From: Cyanophora paradoxa
Lineage: Eukaryota; Glaucocystophyceae; Cyanophorales; Cyanophoraceae
Length of the DNA: 64,000 nt
Assembly: GCA_004431415.1 (NCBI GenBank)
Contig: QPMI01000515.1
Coordinates: forward strand, 62,001 to 126,000
Direction: 5' to 3'
Position 1 is the stretch's first letter. Every line of letters starts with the position of its first letter. The translations under genes were made by a program, and so were the position numbers. Shown piece by piece: positions 56,784 to 64,000 of the stretch. Under the pieces are notes generated by a model that saw nothing but the letters and a program-made list of their open reading frames with translations, ran no database searches and had not been told where the DNA came from.

Positions 56784-58063
56784 ATGGGCCGCGTTATCTA
56801 CATCAAGTCGCAGCAGGAGTTCGACGCGCACACGAAGAACAAAACTGACGGAAAGCTCACGTGCGCACCCCGCGAGGCCGAGCTCCCCGCGAGCATTCGA
56901 CGTCATTCGACGTTCGCCGGTCTGACGCCCTTCGCCGCAGGGTCATCGACTTCACGGGTGAGTCGCTCCGGGCCTTGCGGCGGGCTCGTGCCGCGCGGCC
57001 CACGTGCCCCGGGCTTCCGCGGCATCCGTTGGACTGACGCGAACGCGCATTCGACCGCTTTATATGCAGCCAAATGGGTGCGTTCGCCGAGCCGCCGCTC
57101 GTCAGGGGTGCTCGTCGCTCATCGCTACTCCCGCGGCCGGTCCCGGCGCCGGCCCGCAGTGCGGCCCGTGCCAGATGATCGGCCCCTACTTCGACCAGCT
57201 ATCGGAGACGAACACGGATGTCGTGTTCTTGAAGGCACGCGCTCTCCCTCGATTCGCGCCCCCGAGCCCGGATCCGGATCAAAAGTGGCCGCCTTGAGTG
57301 ACGTTGCCTCTCGCCTTAGGTCGACGTGGATGAGTGCGCGGAGCTGGCGCAAACTGAGGGCGTGAGCTGCATGCCCACCTTCCACTGTGCGGAGCCGCCC
57401 GCGCCCCTCGCCCCGCCGCTCGCCGCCCGCCGCCCGCCGCCCCGCTGACTCCGGCGCTCTCTGTCAGTCTGGAAGGGCGGCAAGAAGGTCAACGAGTTCT
57501 CGGGTGCGTAGCGCTTGCAGAACGAGCCTAGGGATGCCCTGAAGCGATTAGCCCGCGCCCCGGTCCTGCCCTTCTCTCTTCCCCTAGACACACGCCGCCC
57601 TGCGGCGTCCCGCGCTTCCCCCCCCCCCTCCGCCTCCACCCTCTTTGCCCCTCCTCCTCCTCCCCCCCCCCTCCCCCCCGGCGCGGGCATGCTCTCCGCC
57701 CCTCGCCTGTGACTTCCTTCGCCCGGACCTTCCGCCCCCATCTCTTTGCACCCCTCGCCTCGCATCCGCTCTATCCCCCAACCCCCCCCCTTCCCCCCCT
57801 TCGCCCCCCTTCCCCCCTCCCGCCACTGCATCCCTCTGCCCCCTCCGCGCCCGGCTCCGACCTTTAAGGCTCCGCCGGCCACGCCGCGGCGCCCTCTGTG
57901 CCACTCCCCCTCCCCCCGCCCCCCTCCTACCCCCCCCCCCCCCCCCCCCCCGGTGCCCGGCCCGCCGCCCTGTTCATGAATGCGTGCCTCCATGCCCCGC
58001 CCGCCCCCCGCAGGTGCCTCTAGGGACAAGCTTCGCGACTTCATCAAGGATCTGAGCGCCTAA
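56784..58063 (+). CDS. Thioredoxin (109 aa, seven exons)
   Basis: Exons 56,784-56,860, 56,941-56,957 (17 nt), 57,070-57,077 (8 nt), 57,160-57,234, 57,320-57,386, 57,468-57,503 and 58,014-58,063; phases agree throughout, giving 109 residues and a TAA stop. The active site reads IDFTAKWCGPCQMI, with the WCGPC redox motif split by introns before Ala-Lys-Trp and before Cys-Gly. VDVDECAELAQTEGVSCMPT holds the cis-Pro loop, followed by FHFWKGGKKVNEFSGA and RDKLRDFIKDL. The length is that of a classical cytosolic or nuclear thioredoxin, and there is no targeting extension. It reduces protein disulfides, with electrons normally from thioredoxin reductase. The donor after FLK is GC (GCACGC), making a GC-AG intron. 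The upstream 55,976-56,783 has no other recognised gene. Confidence 0.93.
57504..58013 (+). other. Pyrimidine-rich last intron of the thioredoxin gene
   Basis: A 510-nt intron (GTGCGTAG...CCCCCGCAG) splitting a Gly codon. It is very C/T-rich on the sense strand with several C homopolymers (near 57,610, 57,660, 57,785 and 57,930). The other five introns of the gene are 80-112 nt. The minus strand is open across it with a Gly/Arg/Glu-rich translation that is a composition artefact. Confidence 0.85.
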
Positions 58064-58613
58064 TTTTAGATATGAGCGCCTTTTGGAAATTAAAGTCTGT
58101 CGCATTCGTACACACTTGACAACAGCTCCCCGCTCCGCGCCTAAACGGATACTGTGATGCTGACTGCAGGAGGAGATAGACAACAAGAGTGCTATAGCTA
58201 CAGCTAGTAGTCGTGTCGAGCTGGTGCTTTTGCTGTAGTATACCGAGTCGCCTCCAGAATATAATATGCGCCGGTCCGGATCCTCTCGCAGTGAGCACGG
58301 CATGGTGAGCTGCGCGGTCCAAGATGCCCGCTTGCATTGCTAGTGGAGGAGGTGCGGCGTCGTGGCGCTCGTCGTCGTCGCCGCCATATGGGGCACCTAA
58401 GGGCTTAACTACTTTTATGATTGATTTCTTTTAAGGAAGGCGCTTCGAAAGGTTTCCGAAGTTCGCCGTAGCGCTCGTCGTCGCCGTCGCCGCCGCCGTT
58501 CGAAGGCGAGACGAGACGCCGCGCTCCGAGACCCCCCCCCCCCTCCCCCTAGGCCTCCCCCCCTCGAGCTCGCTAGCCCCCCTCGCTAGCCTCGCTAGCC
58601 TTAGTATTTCAGG

Positions 58614-58865
58614 ATGCCGTGCCCCGAGGGGTCGACATGGAGAAAGCGGTATGTGGCTGATTGTCGCAGTGATGAGTCTGATGAGCTGAGAAGATGGCGG
58701 GCATACCTGGACGGGCAGAGCAAGTTTGGAAGAGCCAGAGGGAGAGATCGCGCACATTTCTGGGAGTTATTGGAGTATGCTGCTGGGCTTTCGAGGGTTG
58801 ATCGGCCGGCGGCGTTGGCGGCGGTGGCGGCGGCTAATTTAGATATGAGCGGCTTCTACACATAA
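58614..58865 (+). CDS. Hypothetical 83-residue ORF
   Basis: An intact ATG-to-TAA frame with balanced composition (DESDELRRWRAYLDG, FWELLEYAAGLSRVDRPAAL) between the thioredoxin gene and the DNA transposon. No homologous family is recognised, and no splice signals or promoter were defined. Its end shares TTTAGATATGAGCG with the sequence just past the thioredoxin stop (about 58,065), so it may include duplicated 3' sequence. The flanks 58,064-58,613 and 58,866-59,290 hold no other recognised gene; the latter is a CCGCGCC-rich low-complexity tract. Confidence 0.2.
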   Translation: MPCPEGSTWRKRYVADCRSDESDELRRWRAYLDGQSKFGRARGRDRAHFWELLEYAAGLSRVDRPAALAAVAAANLDMSGFYT

Positions 58866-59293
58866 TCTGTGCCTTCAAGAGCGCGCGATCGACTGTTCAA
58901 TCCGCCGGCCGCGCCGCCGCCCGTCTCTCATCCTCTCCGCCTGGCGCGGCGAGCCGCGCCGCCGCCAGCCGCGCCCCCGCCCCGCCAGACGACTCGGCCG
59001 CAAGCCGCGCCGCTGCCCGCCGCGTCCCCGCCTCGCCCGGCGAGCCGCGCCTCCGCCCGCCGCGCCTCCGCCCCGCCCCGCCCGAAGCTTACTACTAAGT
59101 TAAGAGCCGCGCCGCCCGCCCGCTGCGGCCCTCGCTCTCGCTAGATCTAGATGCCTCGAGCTCGCTGCTGGTCAATTGCAAGCTCGCTGCCGGTCTATAG
59201 CTATAGCTAGCGGCTTCCTCCTTGGCCGCGGGCTTGGCCATGGCCCGGACGTGGCCGCGCTTGCAAATCTAGATGATGCGGCGGGGCCAGTCA

Positions 59294-59374
59294 AAACCGT
59301 AAAAAGACTTTTGCCGACGGAAACCGTAAAAAGACTTTTGCCGACGGAAACCGTAAAAAGACTTTTGCCGACGG
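59294..59374. repeat. 27-bp tandem repeat, three exact copies
   Basis: The unit starting AAACCGTAAAAAGACTTTTG and ending CCGACGG occurs three times without a mismatch (59,294, 59,321, 59,348). Because 27 is a multiple of three, the surrounding frame stays open, but no protein is recognised. Confidence 0.95.
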
Positions 59375-59826
59375 AAAAAAGGCCGACTTGCGAACTGGCC
59401 GGCTTAGGACAGCGTGACAGACAATCCGACGGGTAGCAAGGGGGGTTTGAGCAGCTGACACCCCCCCCCCCTGCAATTATGAGCTTAATTCCCTAAGCTT
59501 GTCGGACCGAGAGCCAAGCTGAAGCGCGGCTAAAGCGCTGGCAGCTTGGCGCTTCAACAGCAATATTTTAATAGACGTTTAATGTGCCACCCTGCCGGCC
59601 GCGCTGGCTGCCGCCCCTGCGGCGCCGGCCCAGCCTGCAAAAATCCTTCTATTTACGCGCATGGCGGCCCATTGCAATTGGCGGGGCATCCCCCCCCGCG
59701 ACCGAAGGCACAGTGGAAAGGATCCGGAGGAGAGCAAGCATGCGCACCGCAGCGCACGAGGAGGTCGACAATTTGGAAGTAGTCGAAGTCCGAATTCTAA
59801 AACTTAAACGAAGTTCGGAACTACTA

Positions 59827-59852
59827 CTGTAAGGCTATTATTATAGGCGGGT
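59827..59852 (+). repeat. Left terminal inverted repeat of the pogo-like element
   Basis: 26 bp starting CTGTAAGG and ending GGCGGGT, preceded by TA. It differs from the right TIR at one position. Confidence 0.9.
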
Positions 59853-59976
59853 TCAAACTTAGACGTTTGCCGTCTCCGCGTGATAGGCAGGGTTTAATAT
59901 AGACGCGTGTATTCGGATAGACGAGGGGGGGGTACCCCCTGGCGCGCAGCGCCAGGCGGGGGGGGCTGGCAGGGCT

Positions 59977-61009
59977 CTACAGCTGCGAAACAGAGGTGCG
60001 GAGGGAGCCCAGGCCGCACTCCTGCCAGGAGGCGACGCCGACGGTCTTGTTGGCGCGGAGGTCGTTCCAGCTCTGGACCATCCAGGTGAGGTGCGGGTCC
60101 TGGGGTCATGTGTAAGCGAGGAGAGGGCTAGGCCTAGGGGCGGACCTTGATGCGGACGAGGGAGACGTCGACTTGGAGCTTGAACTTCGCAGCGAGCGCG
60201 GGGTTCTTCTCCTCCAGCTCCTTCTTCTTGTTGAGCAGGCGGCACATCTCGTTCGAGTACCACTCGATGAAGCGCTTCTTGATGCCTTGCTTGAAGGCGG
60301 CGTTGAGCACTGCGTCGCAGGGCTGCAGCTCGGCTGGGGGGCGGGAGGGGTCAGAGGGGCGGGTCAGAGGGGCGGGAGGGGTGGGCCGGGGGGAGGGGCG
60401 CACAGGTGCAGTTGGGCGGGAGAGTGTAGGGGATCCAGCCGTCGGCGACGAGCAGGTCCCGGAACTCCTGGCCAGTCTCAGCGGCGCCCCCGCCCCCGAG
60501 AGCTGCTTGACGTACTCCGCGAGCGCATCGTCAAGGTCGTTGCCGAGAAGCAGCGGGCGTCCGGCACGCTTGCCGGGCCAGATCTGAAGCTCCTGCGCCT
60601 TCTTGCCCTGCTCCTTCGCTGCCGCCGCGAGCTTCGCCTCCCACTTGCGGACAGCCGACTCGCGCAGCTCGCCATAGCCCTCCTCAGCTACGCGTGCTTT
60701 GAACTTGCGCAGCGTGAAGCGCGGGTGCGACTGCAGCTGGTACTGCGCTATCTCAAGCTTCAGCTCCGGCGGCACGCTGGACTTCTTGGCGCGCTTCTTC
60801 TTCTCCGGCCGAGTAAGCAGCTCCGCCGCCACTGCAGCGTTGCACGCCTCCGTCCGCTGCCGCTGCGTCGCGCCACCAGTCGGCTCTGGCAAAGTCACAC
60901 CAGGCACGACGGGCCTCGGAACTCGCTGAAAGAACCTAGTGAGCGGAGCAGACACGCCGTTCTTCGCTGCGGACGCCGCGCGCCGCTGCTGCTCCTCGCT
61001 AAGACTCAT
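59977..61009 (-). pseudogene. Pogo-like transposase with deleted catalytic core
   Basis: Minus strand, ATG at 61,009, stop TAG at 59,977. The N-terminal half is basic and helix-turn-helix-like, with HPRFTLRKFKARVAEEGYGE, SAVRKWEAKL and GRPLLLGNDLDDALAEYVKQ, as in CENP-B/psq-type DNA-binding regions. The C-terminal half has DGWIPYTLPPNCT and ELQPCDAVLNAAFK followed by FIEWYSNEM, the distinctive end of the DDE_1 endonuclease domain; the last exon gives HLTWMVQSWNDLRANKTVG. About 150-200 residues expected in between, including the catalytic Asp residues, are missing, and the junction near 60,480 changes frame unless a 44-nt intron is used. Introns 60,403-60,334 and 60,145-60,100 fit in phase. 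Confidence 0.85.
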
Positions 61010-61113
61010 CGCGTTCGAAGTTTGGCGCGCTTTCGCTGCTGCGAACGAAGCGCACGAAGTGAAGTTCTTATTTAGACGAATGAGGTAGCTCGTCTATTTA
61101 CGCCTATATTAAT

Positions 61114-61139
61114 ACCCGCCTAAAATAATAGCCTTACAG
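61114..61139 (-). repeat. Right terminal inverted repeat of the pogo-like element
   Basis: 26 bp, the reverse complement of the left TIR with one mismatch, followed by TA. Confidence 0.9.
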
Positions 61140-61141
61140 TA

Positions 61142-62126
61142 GTCTACTACTGCTGAAAACAAATCCATATATAGAGCCAAAGAGCAATTTCTGAGCAAAG
61201 TTCTCAGCAAACGTCGATCTGGCTGCAATTCTTTTTTGTTTCTGGCTGGCGAAACGTCGATCTGGCTGGCTGCGGCAATTCCGGCAATTTTGTTTTTTTC
61301 TACGGTCGTCTCTGACGTCGATGGGTCCGCTGAATAAAAATTGACGTCAGGTTCGAGAAAAAAACCCGAAGCTCGGAACTACGAAAAACCGAACTTCGGA
61401 ACTGCCGTAATTAACCTACCGTGTAATAATCGATCACCGCGCCACAATAAAATTACCGCGCGCGCTCTAGAATTTGTGCGCCGATAACTTGCGATAAGCG
61501 CTTTAACGCGGCACCAAATTACCGCGCGCGTTTTCATCAAACCGCTCGAGCTCATAGAAAAGTTTTAGCTAGCGCTATAGTCACTGAGTAAAAGACAATT
61601 ACGTATACTGCTCTGCCAAATTTCCGCGTTCTCAAACTTTTGAGCGCAATATACGTAATATTGACATATTATATTGTAGCGTAGTACGTATACTAGTAGT
61701 TATGTCAGCGCGGTAATCGGAAGTTCGGAACTACAAAAAATTACTATCACGAAAAAAATCGAACTTCGGAACTAGCTCTGCGGCGTCTGCGCCGACTCTA
61801 GATCTAGGCTCATCTAGCGCTGGGTGCCGCAGCACTGCCGCTGGCTATGGCTCTACATCAGACTAGTAGAGACTCAATACTAGAGAGACTACCGTAGTAC
61901 ATGCCATAAATCCCATGATGCTACCATTGCTACCAATGCTACGTAGTACGTACTGGTCTACCGTAGACTCCGTAATACTACGGCGTATACAGTATACGTA
62001 TACACGGTCTACCGTAGACTCCCGGAGTCCGTATACTGTATATATTACTCCGTAATACTACGGCGCGGTACACTGTGGCAAATACGTATGCTATGATACC
62101 GTAGACGACTTAAATACCGCGCCACA
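61142..62126. repeat. AT-richer repeat-dense region
   Basis: No gene. It contains AACGTCGATCTGGCTG twice (about 61,210 and 61,253), GAACTTCGGAACT-type motifs (61,390, 61,720 and 61,760), CAAATTACCGCGCGCG twice (about 61,450 and 61,510), and GTCTACCGTAGACTCC twice with CCGTAATACTACGGCG twice (61,955-62,065), forming overlapping inverted repeats. It is probably a graveyard of small non-autonomous elements. Confidence 0.6.
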
Positions 62127-62379
62127 TACCGTGTAACACTATATTAAGGTACTCACTTTATTATGTCATCCCCAAATTATGTCGCCTCGGACATGACATA
62201 ACGACATAATTTGGGACCGTCATAAAACGGGTATAGTAAGTCGCCCGTACAATTGACCGCCCCATACAAGCCCAAAAATTTCATGCCGACATAATTTGGG
62301 ACCGTCATATTTCGCATAGAGAAGGGTCGGGTTTTATAACGACATAAATTTGACCGTCATAATATAGTGTCACACGGTA
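62127..62379. mobile_element. 253-bp MITE with 18-bp TIRs and TA flanks
   Basis: TACCGTGTAACACTATATTA at 62,127-62,146 and its inverse at 62,360-62,379 (19 of 20 matching), with TA at both outer ends. The interior has no ORF but carries GACATAATTTGGGACCGTCA at about 62,203 and 62,288, plus partially inverted copies (CCAAATTATGTCG near 62,172). The size, structure and TA duplication fit a Tc1/mariner-type MITE. Confidence 0.8.
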
Positions 62380-62504
62380 TTACCGCGTTCTAAAATTTCG
62401 GCGCCGGTATGCGCTTTACCGCGCTTCCAAATTACCGCGTTCCATCGTCTTCGAAAATGTATTATTTGTTAGCAAAGGGGGTATAATACAGTACTAATAC
62501 TGCG

Positions 62505-62580
62505 CTACCAAATTACTGCGTTCTAAAAATTTTGAGCGCGGTAATTTGGCAGCGCGGTAGTTAAGTCAGCGCGGTATATA
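62505..62580. repeat. Hairpin element (CCAAATTACNGCG family)
   Basis: GCTACCAAATTACTGCG pairs with CGCGGTAATTTGGCAGC across a TTCTAAAAATTTTGAG loop, ending in TCAGCGCGGTA. Related half-sites occur at about 61,450, 61,510, 61,617, 62,380 and 62,425, so it belongs to a small dispersed family. Confidence 0.65.
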
Positions 62581-62692
62581 ACTCGTCTACGGTATGGCAG
62601 TGACTGCCAGTGAGTCGCCGACTCGCCGCCGACTCGGCGCCGGTGAGTCGCCGCCGACGTCGACTCGAGCTCGCCGGTGACACGCCTACCAG

Positions 62693-62817
62693 TATAACAC
62701 CATAATATGACGGGCACTTTACTATGTCGGCACCAAATTATGTCGGTTCGGACATGTTAAAACGACATAATTTGGGACCGTCATAAATCGGGTACAGTAA
62801 GCCGCCCCACACAATTC
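62693..62817. repeat. Diverged partial copy of the MITE
   Basis: It carries CACTTTACTATGTCGGCACC, CAAATTATGTCGGTTCGGAC, the same GACATAATTTGGGACCGTCA core, and GGGTACAGTAAGCCGCCCC, aligning to the left ~130 bp of the 62,127 MITE at lower identity. It lacks an intact right end. Confidence 0.7.
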
Positions 62818-63248
62818 GATGCATGCGCATGCGCATGCGCAGTGCGTGCATCCGATGATCACGGTGCATGTACATGTCAAGAATTCGGTGCGTTGATTTC
62901 TATCCGCGCTAATTAACATTATATAATTACTAGGAGCGCGGTATATGTACTAGTATATATGTGTGTTTGTACGGAGGTTTTAGCAGCAGTAGTTTAACTA
63001 CGTATACTCAGAACCGTGACAGAAGTTCACAGAACGACGACGTACGCGTTGGACGTCACGCGTCGACTCTGAGCTAGCGACGAAAAGAAAGCAACTGAAG
63101 GGCCGTGATCGTGAAGGCCTAGACTGAAGGCGTAGGCTGAAGCTAGTATCGGAGTAGGCCGAAGCCACTTTGTCCGCTAGCTATAGGGCGTCCGGATCCT
63201 TGCATGCGTATTCGTTGCTGCGGCGATCGGCCGGCGCAGGAGGTGCCG
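62818..63248. other. Spacer upstream of the right-edge gene
   Basis: It begins with overlapping GCATGCGCATGCGCATGCGC palindromes (about 62,821-62,840) and continues AT-rich to about 63,010. No gene was recognised; it presumably holds the promoter of the gene starting at about 63,249. Confidence 0.4.
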
Positions 63249-64000
63249 ATGCGGGCGCCAAATAAACCGATGTGGCGGTCGGTGCTCGTGGTGAACGCTC
63301 TGATCTACGCGCTCCTTTTGACCGCGGGCCGTGCCGAGGATGGCTACATCGCCCGTCCAGCGCGGACTCCGCCCTGCGGGGCCGCGTCCCCCGCCGCGAT
63401 CGACGCGACTGCCGCGGCGTCGGAGGGGGGCGTGGATGTCAGCGGAACCACCTCCGGGGGCGTCAGCGTGAATCCGTTCGGCATCACGAAGTCTTACGTG
63501 CTCAATTATCCGTCGACAAGTGATAGCTTCGATGGGACCAACTCGCCACCAGCATCTCGGCCGGACAGGCCAGAGCCCGTGTACTACCACGGACACCCGG
63601 CTCGTGAGCAACTCTGATGCAAGCGGCCTTCAAAGGCTTCGCGCTGCATTGAAGATTTATGTGTAACCGGCCCCGAATGCAGCGGAGAGGTGGTACACTC
63701 TGACACTCTTCGAAGACGCGTGCGTGAGCACGCATTGTGTTTCACTTGCGTATCGCTGACTGCAGCTGGCTGGCTGCGAATTCGCGCATGCGTAGGGTAG
63801 TCAAGATCCGACCGGACGCCACCAAAATCAAATGGACCAACGAATTTATGCTATACGTCTTCAGGAGCGATATCTGCTCCGCAAACGTCACGGCGGAGTA
63901 TGCCTTGTTGCACCATGGCAGTGCGCGCGCTAGCTCTTCCGGATTTAGAGAGCGAGATCGATATCACTTGCGTGCGCCTTTGATTCTAGGTCTCATTGAA
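63249..64000 (+). CDS. Right-edge gene: secreted or membrane protein, 5' part
   Basis: ATGs at 63,249 and 63,270 lead into MWRSVLVVNALIYALLLTAG then RAEDG, a convincing signal peptide with an A-x-A-like cleavage region (G-R-A). The mature start is Ala/Pro/Gly/Ser-rich (GGVDVSGTTSGGVSVNPFGI) and continues SYVLNYPSTSDS. A stop in this frame at 63,615 implies an intron before it. Candidate later exons are RLVSNSDASGLQRLRAALK (about 63,605), WYTLTLFEDACVSTHCVSLA (about 63,690) and KIRPDATKIKWTNEFMLYVF with SANVTAEYALLHHGS (about 63,800-63,925). The gene runs off the window. Family unknown; it has the same orientation and secretory character as genes 1 and 2. Confidence 0.5.

Larger units (their letters stand above)
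59827..61139 (-). mobile_element. Pogo/Tigger-like DNA transposon, deletion derivative
   Basis: Terminal inverted repeats of 26 bp (59,827-59,852 and 61,114-61,139; outer part CTGTAAGGCTATTATTNTAG, 25 of 26 matching), each flanked by TA at 59,825-59,826 and 61,140-61,141, the Tc1/mariner/pogo target duplication. The element is 1,313 bp and carries one minus-strand transposase-related gene whose catalytic middle is absent, so mobility would require a transposase from elsewhere. Confidence 0.88.

Noticed and set aside
57316-58047. 243-codon Gly-rich minus-strand ORF
   Set aside because: It is the complement of the pyrimidine-rich thioredoxin intron and flanking exons.
59294-59374. CRISPR-like array
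   Set aside because: Units are directly adjacent without spacers, there are only three, and the context is eukaryotic.
60173-61075. 300-codon + strand ORF (Leu/Arg-rich)
   Set aside because: Antisense to the transposase, whose minus-strand reading has recognisable motifs and correct splice phases.

Overview
This is nuclear DNA of a GC-rich eukaryote. Genes are split into many short exons by introns of roughly 45-120 nt that mostly start GTGCG(C/T) and end in CAG. A thioredoxin gene carries an 8-nt exon and a GC-AG intron, and extracellular proteins are encoded as one module per exon. Nothing is bacterial or viral in layout. A unicellular alga or related protist is the most likely source; I cannot name the lineage from sequence alone.

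Layout. (1) About 0.65-21.18 kb, + strand: one giant multi-exon gene (gene 1) for a type I membrane protein. It has a LamG-like domain, an FN3-like domain, many ~100-residue two-cysteine beta-sandwich-like repeats, a large unrecognised module present three times, a four-domain A-B-C-D cassette (one old diverged copy plus five younger tandem copies), then a Ser/Ala-rich stalk and one C-terminal transmembrane helix. (2) 21.2-26.0 kb: intergenic DNA with pyrimidine tracts, direct repeats and very dense short palindromes. (3) 26.04-54.69 kb, + strand: a second giant gene (gene 2) with a signal peptide, a unique ectodomain, a long array of Cys-rich ephrin-receptor-like (GCC2/GCC3-type) repeats, a transmembrane helix with a charged coiled coil, two more predicted transmembrane segments and a Pro/His/acid-rich tail. 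(4) Inside a coding exon of gene 2 sits a 12.65-kb LTR element (34,627-47,275) with 283-bp LTRs that read as identical and a GTCCC target-site duplication, so this allele is interrupted. (5) 55.2-56.0 kb: a GC-rich ~100-bp minisatellite. (6) 56.78-58.06 kb, + strand: a complete 109-residue thioredoxin in seven exons. (7) 59.83-61.14 kb: a 1.3-kb pogo/Tigger-like DNA transposon with TIRs and TA flanks whose transposase lacks its catalytic core. (8) 61.1-62.9 kb: AT-richer DNA full of MITE-like and hairpin repeats. (9) 63.25 kb to the right edge, + strand: the 5' part of another secreted or membrane protein.

Genes 1 and 2, and probably the right-edge gene, are all secretory-pathway proteins on the same strand, so the window looks like a cell-surface or extracellular-matrix protein locus being reshaped by tandem duplication, gene conversion and transposons. 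Exon boundaries were inferred by eye from reading frame, GT/GC-AG signals and comparison between repeat copies. Those of the thioredoxin and most of gene 1 were checked for phase; many in gene 2 are approximate.
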